Of a stretch of 64,000 nt of DNA, positions 21,240 to 34,689 are shown in pieces. This DNA comes from Ryuthela nishihirai (Eukaryota; Arthropoda; Arachnida; Araneae; Heptathelidae). Within the stretch, counting starts at the first letter, position 1; every line of letters begins with the position of its first letter. Location of the stretch: contig JAWZYU010000034.1 of NCBI GenBank assembly GCA_038380435.1, positions 24,035,404 to 24,099,403 of the forward strand, given 5' to 3'. Position numbers and translations under genes: made by a program. Below the pieces are notes generated by a model. That model did no database searches, was not told the DNA's origin, and saw only the letters and a program-made list of their open reading frames with translations.

Positions 21240-22280
21240 ATTCTTCCGAATATTAAAGAAAGGTCTACTTTTATTCATTTATGCGAAAAACGAATTCTGA
21301 AACTGTAAGTACTCAATTCCTTAAACAGTCTGTTGGATGTATGCACTAGCAATATTGGCAGAAATAACTACAAGAAAAATTACGGACCCTGACATGGAAT
21401 GCTCACTTTTACAGAGAATTTTACGATCTTAGCACCTCTACTGGTAGAAATTGCAACTAAGGAATGATTGCTAATATATTACAAAAGAGTAATATTTTTA
21501 TAGTCCCTACAAAATACAAAAGCATTTTTCATTCATATCTGAAAACAAAACTGTGTGTTTTGCCACCTCCACCCCTCTGGGTAAGAGGGTATAGAATTGC
21601 TGCCAATGTAGACCACTATCACACTCCACCATCAAAATTACAAATCTGCGGAGTAAATAGATCGTTTTGCACTAATATTTGTCTAAAAGTTTGGCATTTT
21701 GACCTTTTTGTTCCACCAGCAGTGGGTGGGGGGGGGGGGCTATTAAAAGTATTGGAATGTTCGAGAAATAGGAATCGTAAAATTTCATCAATACCTAATC
21801 AAACCAACAAAATTTTAAAACAAAGTAAAGCTAGTAATGAAAAAGTGGAATGTCTACAGACACGCAAACGACAAAATGACTGCTGCAGCTCTTTTCCCCA
21901 AAAAATCAACCTGAAAAATATTACATTTAAAATAAAGCAATGTCGTAAATGCATTCAGAACGCACTTTATAAATAAACAGAATGCTGCTAGCTTGAAATG
22001 AGATTCAGAAGTTGTAATTTTCGAAATATTTTTTGCGGATGAAGAAAAATGCCGTTTTTGATTTGCGGATGAAAAAATAATTTATTGATGGGTATGACAT
22101 TTTTGCGCTTACGCCGATTTAACCCCTCTTTTTAGACAGCACCCGCCAATAAATAGATTAAAATATTCGGGCTAAACCCTAGACAACGTGAAAAAATGTG
22201 CATTTCGTAACAGTTTCTTGCTTTTTTTCCTATAAAAAAGAATTAGTACTTTATAAGGTGACCAGTTTTCTAAAATGCGT
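21240..22280. other. Intergenic sequence with one dubious open frame
   Basis: A 170-codon frame at 21464-21976 (+) is the longest in the window outside repeats. It has Pro- and Gly-rich low-complexity runs, including a G tract at 21728-21739, no recognisable domain and no splice context, so I do not call it a gene. The rest is AT-rich spacer. Confidence 0.35.
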
Positions 22281-22284
22281 GAGC

Positions 22285-22510
22285 TGTGGCTTGTTTTACA
22301 TCTGAGCAACATTTTTTTGCCCTCAATGTGGTAAATGGTCAGGTGACAAGGACCCCGAGGGCTCAGATAAGGTTGAGGGAAAGGAACCCACTGTACAACT
22401 GTTAAGAGACAGATGGTGGCGTCGAATCAAAGGCCACCCAGCGCGTTCTTTAGCGTGCACAGGGGCTACAGCTTAAGGTCTCATTCGACGGATGGCGGGC
22501 AGTGTGCCAT
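22285..22510 (-). mobile_element. SINE-A partial copy
   Basis: 3' end gttttacatctgagcaac at 22294, body aactgttaagagacagatgg, truncated at cattcgacggatggcgggca where the 31-bp satellite begins. Confidence 0.75.
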
Positions 22511-24725
22511 TGCAATTGATCAGTTGTGCCAATGATTTTGGTACAACTGACAAAGTAATTGACAGTACATGTGACATAATTGACAACCCAATTGACACTA
22601 CATGTGACATAATTGACAACCCAACTGACATTACATGTGACCTAATTGACTACCCAATTGACACAACAGTCAACGTAACTCACCTATCAGTTGGTAAAAT
22701 TGAATCTGCAATTCACACAAATAATAACCCAATTTTCACTCTCACAAAATTAACAAACCAGTTGACACTGCATGTTACAATTTTGGTAACCAATTGGCAC
22801 AATTGACAACTCAACTGATACTGAAATAGACACAATAGACAACCCAATTGCCACTACATTTGATACATTTGATAGTAAAATTAACACTGCAAGTGACACA
22901 ATTAAGAGCTCAACTGACACTGCAATTGGCAACCTAATTGATACTCCAATTCCCATTGCGAATGACGTAATTTAGAACTCAATTGACACTGCATTTGAGA
23001 ACCCAAATTGCACTGCAACTGACAAACGACACTGTAATTGAGAACATAAATGAACTTCAATTGACAACCCAATTGACACAAATAACAGCCCAATTGACAT
23101 TGCATTTGATAAAATTCACAACACTATTGACATCATAAGTGGCAGAATTCAGTTCCCAATTGATTCTGCAATAGACAAAATTGCCAGACTGATTCATGTA
23201 ATTGGCAATAGAATTAACACAATTGACACTGCAATTATCATCATCGACAAATCAATTGATATTAAAATTGACAGAATTTAGAAAGCAGTTGACACTGCAA
23301 TTTCCAAAACTAACAACACATTTCACATAATTGGCAATCCAATTGACACTGCGATTCACAAAATGGAACGCAATTGACCCTGCGATTGACAGAATGGAAC
23401 CCAATTGACACTGCCATTGACAGAATGGAATCTAATTGACACATCATTTGTCAGAATTAAACCCAGTTGACAGAACTGAACCATATTGACAACTGCAATT
23501 GACAGAATGAAACCCAATTGACACTGTGATTGAAAAATATGGAACCCAATTGACACTGCGATTGACATAATGGAATCAAACTGATACTGCATTTGGCAGA
23601 ATTGAACCCAATAAGCACTGAAATTTACAGAATGGAACCCAATTGACAATGCAAGTGAAAGAATGAAACCCAACTGACATTGCGATTGATAAAATGGAAC
23701 CCAATTGGCACAGCGATTGACAGAATGGAACCCAATTGACACAACGATTGACAGAATGGGACCCGATTGGCACGGCTATTGACAAAATAGAACCCAATTG
23801 ACACAACGATTGACAGAATGGAACCCAATTGACACAACGATTGAGAGAATGGGACCCAATTGGCATTTCGATTGTCAAAATAGATCCCAATTGACACTGC
23901 GATTGATAGAATGGATCCCAATTGACACTGCATTTGACAGAATTGAACCCGATTGACAATGCAATTTACAGAATGAAACCCAATTGACACTGGAATTGAC
24001 AGAATGGAAGCTAATTGATAATACACTTTGCGGAATTGAACCCGATTGACAATGCAATTGACAGAATGTAACCCAATTGACAGAGTAGAACCCAATTGAC
24101 AATGTAATTGAGAGAATGGAACTCAACTGACAATGCAATTGACAGATTGGAACCCATCTTACAATACATTTGACAGAATGGAACCCAACTGACAATGCAG
24201 TTGACACAATGGAATCCTATTGATACTGTAATTAACAGAATAGAACCCAATTGACACTGCAAGTGACAAAATGAAACCCAATTGGCACTGCAGTTGACGA
24301 ATTGAACCAGATTGACAATGCAACTGAAGAATTGAACCGGACTGAAAATGCAATTGACAGAATGGAACCCAATTGACAATGCAATTGACAGAATGGAACC
24401 CAATTGACAATGCAATTGGCATAATGGAACATAATTGACAATGCTATTGATAGAATGGAACCCAATTGACACTGCGACTGACAAAATAGAACCCAATTGA
24501 CACTGTGATTGACAGAACTGAACCTGATTGAAAAAGCAATTGACATAATAGATCCCAAATGACGATGCAATTGACAGAATGGAACCCAATTGACATTGCG
24601 ATTGATAGAATGGAATCCAATTGACACTGCGCTTGACAATGCAATTGAGAAATGGAGCCAATTGACATTACGATTGATAGAATGGAACCCAATTGACACT
24701 ACGATTGACAGAATTAAAGTAGGTT
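22511..24725. repeat. TTGAC-core satellite, 31-bp period in its regular part
   Basis: From about 23330 to 24720 the unit is 31 bp (gacagaatggaacccaattg followed by acactgcgatt), for example with gaatgg words at 23723 and 23754. The left part (22530-23330) shares the aattgacaacccaattgaca words with irregular spacing, and is probably older. Because 31 is not a multiple of 3, three units make a 93-bp, 31-residue cycle that stays open in all minus frames. This produces overlapping frames of 110-216 codons (VNWVPFCQ, IGFHSVN repeats). I treat these as repeat artefacts. Confidence 0.9.
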
Positions 24726-24744
24726 GGTGTTTCAATTGGATTAG

Positions 24745-24910
24745 TTGTTAACAAAACATTAGGTTTACTTACCTATAGGAGATGTTCCCCATTGCCACTG
24801 GAACAACTAATGCCAAAGGAACCTAAAACAAAGGTCAGAGTCAGCACCAACTGTGGCATTGAAGTCACCTAGCACAAGAGAAATATCTCCTTTCTTGACA
24901 GAATTGCATG
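24745..24910 (-). mobile_element. RTE-like LINE fragment (endonuclease region)
   Basis: About 165 bp matching the minus-strand endonuclease segment of the other copies (ggtttacttacctataggag, then cattgaagtcacctag and tcctttcttgacagaatt). It sits at the right edge of the 31-bp satellite. Confidence 0.7.
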
Positions 24911-25375
24911 TTTTTGGTGCATTTTCCAAAATGTTTATGATGTTTTCAAATTTCTGTTTCATGATCTTTTCTTCTATTGTTTTTACTCTTGACCTGCCAA
25001 AAACAAACTATCGAACTCTCATTTGAATGTTTGAAAAGGAATTCAGATGTTGATTCCCTCGCCTTGACGGAATCACATTCCTTGCCATACATTTGCATTC
25101 CTTTGGGTAATTGGAATTGACGAAATAAAGAGTTTAAGGACATTAAACATAAATAAAAGTGGGAAAGATAAAAGAAATATGAGGATATGTAAAGAAAATT
25201 GCCACGATAAAATACTTAAAGAAAGATGAAATGTAATGATAAATAGAGAAGAAATAAATAGAGAGCTTCCTACAGTAGATTAAAATGATGAAGAATTGAA
25301 TATTTATTTTCCATTCACAAAACAATTTCAGCTGTTGCAACGTATACAAATAGGAATACCAAATGAACAGTGCTT
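24911..25375. other. AT-rich spacer
   Basis: No gene or repeat recognised. Confidence 0.4.
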
Positions 25376-25525
25376 GCACAGGCACAAGTGAAATGCCACA
25401 CATATAAAGCATGCTGTAAAAGAGAGCACAGGCACATGTGAAATGCCACACATATAAAGCATGCTGTAAAAGAGAGCACAGGCACATGTGAAATGCCACA
25501 CATATAAAGCATGCTGTAAAAGAGA
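25376..25525. repeat. 50-bp tandem repeat, three copies
   Basis: Units begin with gcacaggcac at 25376, 25426 and 25476, with a partial fourth at 25526. Copies differ at about one base (caagtg against catgtg), so the triplication is recent. Overlapping minus-strand frames here come from the repeat. Confidence 0.88.
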
Positions 25526-25619
25526 GCACAGGTGCGGCATTGGTCATATTGAACTTCACATACTCCAAAGCCTCTCAGTTTCCAAGAGGTGTTATAGAAC
25601 ATGCACACGGAGAGTCATT

Positions 25620-26540
25620 TGAAGGATTTGGAGAAGCGGAGAGCCAATGGTAACATGTTGGCAGGACAGATCAACCTGCAGTAGCCAGAGTTCATAATGT
25701 TTCTCAGATCTCAAAATCCAGGCTACGGTAAAAATACCAAAAGTTCAGAAATGTATCTTGATGACCACTTCTGGGTGGGCCAAGGATCACAACATTCCAG
25801 ATGCACTGATATTGGCCTTAATAGCGAGAAGGCATAGGGAGAATAGAGTGAGACAACTTGCTGTCCAGCTTGCCTTCTTCGGGCCCGATGGTGTCAAGGA
25901 AAACTGTGTCCAGATGACTTCGTAAGAGGGTTCTGTATGCTAGGAGACCAATGGTTTCCCTCCCCCTCACCACGTCTCAAAGAAGAGCTCGAAGACGTGG
26001 CACAGGCAGCATAACATCTGGACCAAACAGCAGTGGGCACGTCTGATCTTCACAGATGAGTCCTGTTTCAATCTGATTATATTCCCAACGTGTGCTCATC
26101 TGGAGAAAATGCAGAATGCACAACCATCAACACAACATTCAGGGACGAGACTACTATGGAGGAGGAGATCTTCTGTTAAAGGGAGGCATAAAGCTGGATG
26201 GCCATATGCCACTCCATGTGTTTGAAGAGGTCTCTGCGAATACTCAAAGGTACATAGAAGAGATTCTTGAGCCCTATTTAAGGCTTTTGAAGAATGCTGC
26301 TCGCCCAGAGTTCATTTTTCCAGAAGATAATGATCATCTTCATAAGGCTTGGCTGGTCAATGACTACTCTAAGAGTGAGGATATCCACACGGTGGAGAGT
26401 GTGCTAGCCAGGTCCCTGATTTTAATCCTATAGACCACGTCTGGACAACCTGGGGAGAAGTATTGGTGCTCTTCAGCCCCCTCTCAGAAGCCTCCTAGAG
26501 CTGTGATCTGTGTTAATGGAACAGTAGTGCTTATTGCCAT
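25620..26540 (+). pseudogene. Tc1-like transposase relic
   Basis: Fragments in shifting frames match the order of a Tc1-type transposase: an N-terminal region at 25640-25900 (frames broken by stops), the segment PNVCSSGENAECTTINTTF, the frame at 26092-26433 with GGIKLDGHMPLHVFEEVS and RYIEEILEPYLR, then ARSPDFNPIDHVWTTWGE just after it. The catalytic aspartate and glutamate regions lie in different frames. No terminal inverted repeats were recognised. Confidence 0.7.
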
Positions 26541-27000
26541 CTGACCTCATCTGTCATTTTGTAACCAGCATGCATGTTGATTGTGCAACATGAGTGATTA
26601 TCACACTACCAAACTTATCATTGGAATAAATACACTGCTTTGGCTTCTGCTTCCGGTAAACAGGATGTTTTGAGGTAGTCTCACCAGGATCAGTTGGCTG
26701 ATGGGCTGCACCTGCTAGGGCCAACTCTGCATTAGGTAAGTGCCTTGCCCATATTCGAGCAACAGTTTGCAGGTTTCTCCACATATTTACGAATTTTGCA
26801 ATTTTCTTCTTTTTGCAATTTCTTTCTCCCCCCCCCCCCACTTCGCATTTTTGGCTCGATTGTGTTTCTTGACCTCCTGCTCGATTTTTCTCTAGATCCG
26901 GATGGGGAGAGGATTAAATATGCCCAAAGGACTGTGCTTGTGTGAGTGATAGTTTCTGGGTAAAAGAAGTCTAAAGACTAATGACGTCACATGTGCTTAC
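26541..27000. other. Spacer with C-tract microsatellite
   Basis: A C run at 26828-26839 follows a TTTCTTTCTCC stretch. No gene supported. Confidence 0.4.
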
Positions 27001-27049
27001 AACCAAAATGAACATTCCGGCAGACCCGTGATCAATGAGTCTGCGAAAA

Positions 27050-28330
27050 GCATGATGTTATCTTCAGTGCCATTCTTTGCAACATGCTTAAGGTTGCCAT
27101 ATGCAAACTAGATTCCTGTTGAAATGCATTTTGTGGCAATTATAAAGAGGTGTCATCATGCAGTGGCCGAGTAATATCCATACGTTGAATCACAGCATGC
27201 ATTCTGTTTGAGAGTACTGCGACATGTACCTGATATTTGGAGAGTATCACAGGAATGCCTTGCACACTGCTAGGGAGCATGTCCATCATTACCCAGTGTA
27301 TCGCATTCTGATGGTAACATTATCCAGAGGTAGGATATCACTTCAGAGACACTGGAAATGTGCTCCCTGCTATGAGTCTTTGTGACAGAGACCGGACAGC
27401 CAGTGTGAGGAGAACTGCTATACACCCTCAGCATAGTACATGTTTGCTGGACAGGCACCCTCAGCATAATACCTTTTGCTGGACAGTACACTGTAACACT
27501 ATCCACAGAATTCTGCAATGGGAAGGCATTCCAATTGCAATGGGCAATCACACATTCCATTACATGCAAGTGTAGGATCTGCAACTACGCAACTTTCAGT
27601 GCCACACTTTTTTGTGTTGTAAATGGCTGTTGCTCCAGCATGAGACAGATAGGTATTTAATTGACTATGAATGTACCGTGAATGGATGGAGCATGTTTCA
27701 CACATAACTGCATCTTCAACTGCTACAACAGCATTGAATTGAACAGCATGAATGGAAATGTGACCATATATGGTCACATTCCAATTCACAACACCCACCC
27801 ACGCAGCATCAGGTCCGTTGGTTGGGTGGGATATTGAATAACTGCATTAATGACCCATATCTGCTGCGAAATGGGTTGGCTGGACAAACATATCTGGTAT
27901 TCCTATGTGACTCTTGGTAGTGCAATGCAACCTTTGGATACAACATGATGGACCACCAACTCATTTAAGTAACGATATCCAAGAATGGTTGGATGCTGCA
28001 TATCCAGATCGCTGGATTGGATGTAGTAGTCCTGTTTAATGGCTAGCCAGGTCACCGGATTTCTCGTCATTGGGTCAGCTTCATCAGCTGATGTACTGAA
28101 CATCACCCACTACAAAGGTGATGCTCATCGCGTACTTATTGCACGCGATGAACATCACCTTGCACTATTACTTCTTATACACTATTGGAATGTGTTCTCT
28201 CATCCATTCCTCGATGTATGTCCACATGAGGAGTGGCCACTTCAAACACATACCACTGTGATATGACTAGAACATTTCCACAACATGGTGTTTTCGTGTG
28301 ATATATACTTGCTTAGCCGTATCATAATAA
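27050..28330 (+). pseudogene. IS630/Tc1-mariner superfamily transposase relic
   Basis: The clearest part, 27941-28080, reads QHDGPPTHLSNDIQEWLD, then AAYPDRWIG and LARSPDFSSLG. This corresponds to the DGAPAHF...EWLD...GRWIGRGGP...PRSPDLTPLDF signature seen in many arthropod Tc1/mariner-type transposases. The upstream part is heavily decayed, with frames at 27360-27575 and after 27600. No intact frame and no resolved ends. Confidence 0.6.
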
Positions 28331-28454
28331 TATGACCACCCACAGAATCACAGTGTACCCGCCCAGGCACGTCACAAAATGCACATGACAAGGTCAACCA
28401 CACGGAGGTATAAGCAGCCGGCCCGACGGATGAGCCATAGTGTGTAACGTGAGC

Positions 28455-28560
28455 ACAATGGGCAGAGGTATTGATTTGACGGACGTTGAAAAAGGAATGA
28501 TAAAACGCACGAATACAAAATCAACCAGCTGACAACCACCAAATCGCCAGAGTTTAATTT
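28455..28560 (+). pseudogene. Tc1-like transposase N-terminal fragment
   Basis: The plus strand at 28458 reads MGRGIDLTDVEKGMIKRT, resembling the start of some Tc1-like transposases. It is cut after about 30 codons by a stop and a T run at 28566-28574. It may belong to a separate insertion from the relic to its left. Confidence 0.45.
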
Positions 28561-28669
28561 CAACTTTTTTTTTTGCATCGCACGAACCATGGAGAACCAT
28601 GGAGGACATTGCTCATATGCAGATAAACGATGTCTGTAGGAAGATAATGAATGCATAGTGGTATCTGTA

Positions 28670-29615
28670 CTTCAGAGTAGCCTATAACTCAACGGTTCCG
28701 CCTTCCACAAACTTCTCTTATTTAATAAAGTGGTAAAATTAAGAAGTAATAGTGAAAATGGTGGCATTCAAAGGAACGGTTTCTTCAGCTGAGACAGGCA
28801 TTCTTTCTGCAAAACACTTCAGCGATCCATCCAATTGGATGCCGGACTTTGCAATCATAAAGGTCCTCTTTTCAGCTAAACAGGTGGACATAACTCAGTA
28901 GAGGTTGAAGCTTGCGTTGTCGAGAACATGGAAACGTTATGCATGCTCACGAAGCAGAGGAGCTCTGACCTGCCAAATGCTCAATTTATTTCATTACTTG
29001 CTTTTTTTTCTGCTGAAGCCAGAGAGGCGAATCATTTTTAGGTGAGCTCATAAATAGAATATATAATGAAAATATATATTATTAACCATGAATAAATTTT
29101 TATTCTCTTTGGGTCAGTTATATTTTATGAGAGGGGCATAGACTATTTCTTACAGTCCTTAAGCGATTACTCCCCTGATTACAAGTTTTGTAAACTTCCG
29201 ATCACAAACAACGCTCTTTGTCCAAAACTGTAGTGGATGTACGTTAACTAAAAATATGCGTCGGCTTACTATGCTCTCCTTTTTTGTTTCGCCTTTCCTA
29301 TCAACCACTGATATTTAATATGATTGTTATTTCCCTTTTCTGATGCAATTGATATTTCTCAGCTTTTAACTTCTCGATCTATGCAAATGTATATTTTACT
29401 GACTGGCGGCATAAAATAAAGATTATTTTTATTTTCCGTTCACGTGGAAGGAATTGGGGGAAGAAGAGTCTGTCGACGCTTCTTTGGAAACAACGAACGA
29501 CGGCTGCGAAAACAAAACTACAAATACTTTTCTCGTTCCTCTTGTGATATTTGAAAGGAAGACGTAAACCAGAAAACCCAATCTCCTCTGACGAGTATCG
29601 CTTCAAAAGAACCCG
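28670..29615. other. Unique AT-rich spacer
   Basis: Several short frames, none with a recognisable domain or splice context. Nothing supported. Confidence 0.4.
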
Positions 29616-29619
29616 ATTT

Positions 29620-32600
29620 CACTTTTATAGAGAGATTTGGAGGGTTTCACTTTTATAGAGAGAGTTGGAGGGTTTCACTTTTGTAGAGAGAATTGGAGGG
29701 TTTCACTTTTATAGAGAAAGTTGGAGGGTTTCACTTTTATAGAGAGAGTTGGAGGGTTTCACATATTTATGGAGAGTGTTGGAGAGTTCTCACAATTGCG
29801 GAGAGAATTTGAGGATCTCGCTTTTGTAGAGAGAGTTGGAGGGTTCTGACATTTATGGAAAGAATTGGAGGGTTTCACATTTGTAGAGAGAGTTGGAGGG
29901 TTCTCACATTTGTGGAGAGATTTGGAGGGTTTCACATTTGTAGAGAGAGTTGGAGGGTTCTCACATTTGTGGAGAGAATTGGAGGGTTTCACATTTGTAG
30001 AGACAGTTGGAGAGTTTCAGATATTTATGGGGAGTGTTGGAGGGTTCTCACAATTGCGGAGAAAATTTGAGGATCTCGCTTTTGTAGAGAGAGTTGGAGG
30101 GTTCTGACATTTATGGAAAGAATTGGAGGGTTTCACATTTGTAGAGAGAGTTGGAGGGTTTCACTTTTATAGAGAGAGTTGGAGGGTTTCACATATTTAT
30201 GGAGAGTGTTGGAGGGTTCTCACAATTGCGGAGAGAATTTGAGGATCTCGCTTTTGTAGAGAGAGTTGGAGGGTTCTGACATTTATGGAAATAATTGGAG
30301 GGTTTCACATTTGTAGAGAGAGTTGGAGGGTTTCACATTTGTAGAGACATTTGGAGGGTTTCATATTTGTAGAGAGAGTTGGAGGGTTCTCACATTTGTG
30401 GAGAGAATTGGAGTGTTTCACATTTGTAGAGAGAGTTGGAGGGTTTCATATTTGTAGAGAGAGTTGGAGGGTTCTGACATTTGTGGAGAGAATTCGAGGG
30501 TTTCACTTTTATAGAGAGAGTTGGAGGGTTTCACTTTTGTAGAGAGAATTGGAGGGTTTCACTTTTATAGAGAGAGTAGGAGGGTTTCACATATTTATGG
30601 AGAGTGTTGGAGGGTTCCAATTGCGGAGAGAATTTGAGGATCTCGCTTTTGTAGAGAGAGTTGGAGGATTCTGACCTTTGTGGAAAGAATTGGAGGGTTT
30701 CACATTTGCAGAGAGAGTTGGAGGGTTCTAACATTTGTGGAGAGAATTGGAGGGTTTCACATTTGTAGAGAGAGTTGGAGGATTTCACATTTCTAGACAG
30801 AGTTGGAGGGTTTCATATTTGTAAAGAGAGTTGGAGGGTTCTCACATTTGTGGAGAGAATTGGAGGGTTTCACATTTGTAGAGAGGGTTGGAGGGTTTCA
30901 CTTTTATAGAGAGAGTTGAAGGGTTTCACTTATGTAGAGAGAATTGGAGGGTTTCACTTTTATAGAGAGAGTAGGAGGGTTTCACATATTTATGGAGAGT
31001 GTTGGAGGGTTCTCACAATTGCGGAGAGAATTTGAGGATCTCAATTTTGTAGAGAGAGTTGGAGGGTTCTGTCATTTACGGAAAATATTGGAGAGTTTCA
31101 CGTTTGTAGGGAGAGTTGGAGGGTTCTCACATTTGTGGAGAGAATTGGAGGGTTTCACATTTGTAGAGAGAGTTGGATGGTTTCATATTTGTAGAGAGAG
31201 TTGGAGGGTTCTCACATTTGTGGAGAGAATTGGAGGGTTTCACATTTGTAGATAGAGTTGGAGGGTTTCACATTTGTAGAGAGAGTTGGAGGGTTTCACA
31301 TTTGTAGAGAGATTTGGAGGGTTTCATATTTGTAGAGAGAGTTGGAGGGTTCTCACATTTGTGGAGAGAATTGGAGGGTTTCACATTTGTAGAGAGAGTT
31401 GGAGGGTTTCACATTTGTAGAGAGAGTTGGAGGGTTTCACATTTGTAGAGAGAGTTGGATGGTTTCATATTTGTAGAGAGAGTTGGAGGGTACTCAGATT
31501 TGTGGAGAGAATTGGAGGGTTTCACATTTGTAGAGAGAGTTGGAGGGTTTCACATTTGTAGAGAGAGTTGGAGGGTTTCACATTTGTAGAGAGAGTTGGA
31601 GGGTTTCACATTTGTAGAGACATTTGGAGGGTTTCATATTTGTAGAGAGAGTTGGAGGGTTCTCACATTTGTGGAGAGAATTGGAGGGTTTCATATTTGT
31701 AGAGAGAGTTGGAGGGTTCTGACATTTGTGGAGAGAATTCGAGGGTTTCACTTTTATAGAGAGAGTTGGAGGGTTTCACTTTTGTAGAGAGAATTGGAGG
31801 GTTTCACTTTTATAGAGAGAGTAGGAGGGTTTCACATATTTATGGAGAGTGTTGGAGGGTTCCAATTGCGGAGAGAATTTGAGGATCTCGCTTTTGTAGA
31901 GAGAGTTGGAGGATTCTGACCTTTGTGGAAAGAATTGGAGGGTTTCACATTTGCAGAGAGAGTTGGAGGGTTCTCACATTTGTGGAGAGAATTGGAGGGT
32001 TTCACATTTGTAGAGAGAGTTGGAGGATTTCACATTTCTAGACAGAGTTGGAGGGTTTCATATTTGTAAAGAGAGTTGGAGGGTTCTCACATTTGTGGAG
32101 AGAATTGGAGGGTTTCACATTTGTAGAGAGGGTTGGAGTGTTTCACTTTTATAGAGAGAGTTGAAGGGTTTCACTTATGTAGAGAGAATTGGAGGGTTTC
32201 ACTTTTATAGAGAGAGTAGGAGGGTTTCACATATTTATGGAGAGTGTTGGAGGGTTCTCACAATTGCGGAGAGAATTTGAGGATCTCAATTTTGTAGAGA
32301 GAGTTGGAGGGTTCTGTCATTTATGGAAAATATTGGAGAGTTTCACGTTTGTAGGGAGAGTTGGAGGGTTCTCACATTTGTGGAGAGAATTGGAGGGTTT
32401 CACATTTGTAGAGAGAGTTGGATGGTTTCATATTTGTAGAGAGAGTTGGAGGGTTCTCACATTTGTGGAGAGAATTGGAGGGTTTCACATTTGTAGATAG
32501 AGTTGGAGGGTTTCACATTTGTAGAGAGAGTTGGAGGGTTTCACATTTGTAGAGAGATTTGGAGGGTTTCATATTTGTAGAGAGAGTTGGAGGGTTCTCA

Positions 32601-34680
32601 CATTTGTTGAGAGAATTGGAGGGTTTCACATTTGTAGAGAGAGTTGGAGGGTTTCACATTTGTAGAGAGAGTTGGAGGGTTTCACATTTGTAGAGAGAGT
32701 TGGATGGTTTCATATTTGTAGAGAGAGTTGGAGGGTTCTCAGATTTGTGGAGGGAATTGGAGGGTTTCACATTTGTAGAGAGAGTTGGAGGGTTTCACAT
32801 TTGTAGAGAGAGTTGGAGGGTTTCACATTTGTAGAGAGAGTTGGAGGGTTTCATATTTGTAGAGAGAGTTGGAGGGTTCTCACATTTGTGGAGAGAATTG
32901 GAGGGTTTCACATTTGTAGAGAGAGTTGGAGGGTTTCACTTTTATAGAGAGAGTTGGAGGGTTACACTTTTGTAGAGAGAATTGGGGGTTTTCACTTTTA
33001 TAGAGAGAGTAGGAGGGTTTCTCATATTTATGGAGAGTGTTGGAGGGTTCTCTCAATTGCAGAGAGAATTTGAGAATCTCGCTTTTGTAGAGAGAGTTGG
33101 AGGGTTCTGACATTTATGGAAAGAATTGGAGGGTTTCACATTTGTAGAGAGAGTTGGAGGGTTTCACATTTGTAGAGAGAGTTGGAAGGTTTCACATTTG
33201 TAGGGAGAGTTGGAGGGTTTCATATTTGTAGAGAGAGTTGGAGGGTTCTCACATTTGTGGAGAGCATTGGAATGTTTCTCATTTGTGGACAGAATTGGAG
33301 TGTTTCACATTTGTAGAGAGATTTGGAGGGTTTCACTTTTATAGAGATTTGGAGGGTTTCACTTTTGTAGAGAGAATTGGAGGGTTTCAATTTTATAGAG
33401 AGAGTAGGAGGGTTTCACATATTTATGGAGAGTGTTGGAGGGTTCTCACAATTGCGGAGAGAATTTGAGGATCTCGCTTTTGTAGAGAGAGTTGGAGGGT
33501 TCTGATATTTATGGAAAGAATTGGAGGGTTTCACATTTGTAGAGAGAGTTGGAGGGTTCTCACATTTGTGGAGAGAATTGGAGGGTTTCATATTTGTAGA
33601 GGGAGTTGGAGGGTTCTCACATTTGTGGAGAGAATTGTAGAGTTTCACATTTGTAGAGAGAGTTGGATGGTTTCACTTTTATAGAGAGAGTTGGATGGTT
33701 TCACTTTTGAAGATTGAAGTGGAGGGTTTCACTTTTATAGAGAGAGTAGGAGGGTTTCACCTATTTATGGAGAGTGTTCGAGGTTTCTCACAATTGCGGA
33801 CAGAATTTGAGGATCTCGCTTTTGTAGAGAGAGTTGGAGGGTTCTGACATTTATGGAAAGAATTGGAGGGTTTGACATTTGTAGAGAGAGTTGGAGGGTT
33901 TCACATTTGTAGAGAGAGTTGGAGGTTTTCATATTTGCAGAGAGAGTTGGAGGGTTCTCACATTTGTGGAGAGAATTGGAGGGTTTCACATTTGTAGAGA
34001 GAGTTGGAGGGTTTCACTTTTATAGAGAGAGTTGGAGGGTTTCACTTTTGTAGAGAGAATTGGAGGGTTTCACTTTTATAGAGAGAGTAGGAGGGTTTCT
34101 CATATTTATGGAGAGTGTTGGAGGGTTCTCTCAATTGCGGAGAGAATTTGAGGATCTCGCTTTTGTAGAGAGAGTTGGAGGGTTCTGACATTTATTCAAA
34201 GAATTGGAGGGTTTCACATTTGTAGAAAGAGTTGGAGGGTTTCACATTTGTAGAGAGAGTTGGAGGGTTTCATATTTGTAGAGAGAGTTGGAGGGTTCTC
34301 ACATTAGTGGAGAGAATTGGAGGGTTTCCCATTTGTAGAGAGAGTTGAAGGGTTCTCACAATTTTGGAGAGAATTGGAGGGTTTCACATTTGTGGAGAGA
34401 ATTGGAGGGTTTCACATTTGTAGAGAGAGTTGGAGGGTGTCATATTTGTGGAGAGTATTAGAGGGTTCTCACATTAGTGGAGAGAATTGGAGGGTTTCAC
34501 CTTTGTAGAGAGAGGTGGAGGGTTCTCACAAATTTGGAGAGAATTGGAGGGTTTCACATTTGTGGAGAGAATTGGAGGGTTTCACATTTGTGGAGAGAAT
34601 TGGAGGGTTTCACATTTGTAGAGAGAGTTGGAGGGTTTCATATTTGTGGAGAGAATTAGTGTTTCACTTTTGAAGAGAGA
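29620..34680. repeat. 28/29-bp minisatellite, about 178 units, with higher-order structure
   Basis: The basic unit reads ttggagggtttcacatttgt followed by agagagag (28 bp). A variant with an extra base (ggttctcacatttgtggaga) is 29 bp, and a further variant carries cttttatagag. Blocks recur in a fixed order, including a longer irregular block with cacaattgcggagag and gaggatctcg. Between about 30320 and 32830 two blocks are nearly identical at a shift of 1245 bp. Short frames of 60-103 codons (GGFHICRESW, VERVGGF repeats) follow from the repeat and do not indicate genes. Confidence 0.92.
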
Positions 34681-34689
34681 GTTAGAAAG

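Noticed and set aside
21464..21976. 170-codon single-exon gene
   Set aside because: Low-complexity Pro and Gly runs caused by homopolymers, no domain, no conserved start context. Length is possible by chance.
22750..24735. Many overlapping minus-strand frames of up to 216 codons
   Set aside because: They are the 31-bp satellite read in all three frames. The peptide repeats every 31 residues in each frame, which is arithmetic and not coding.
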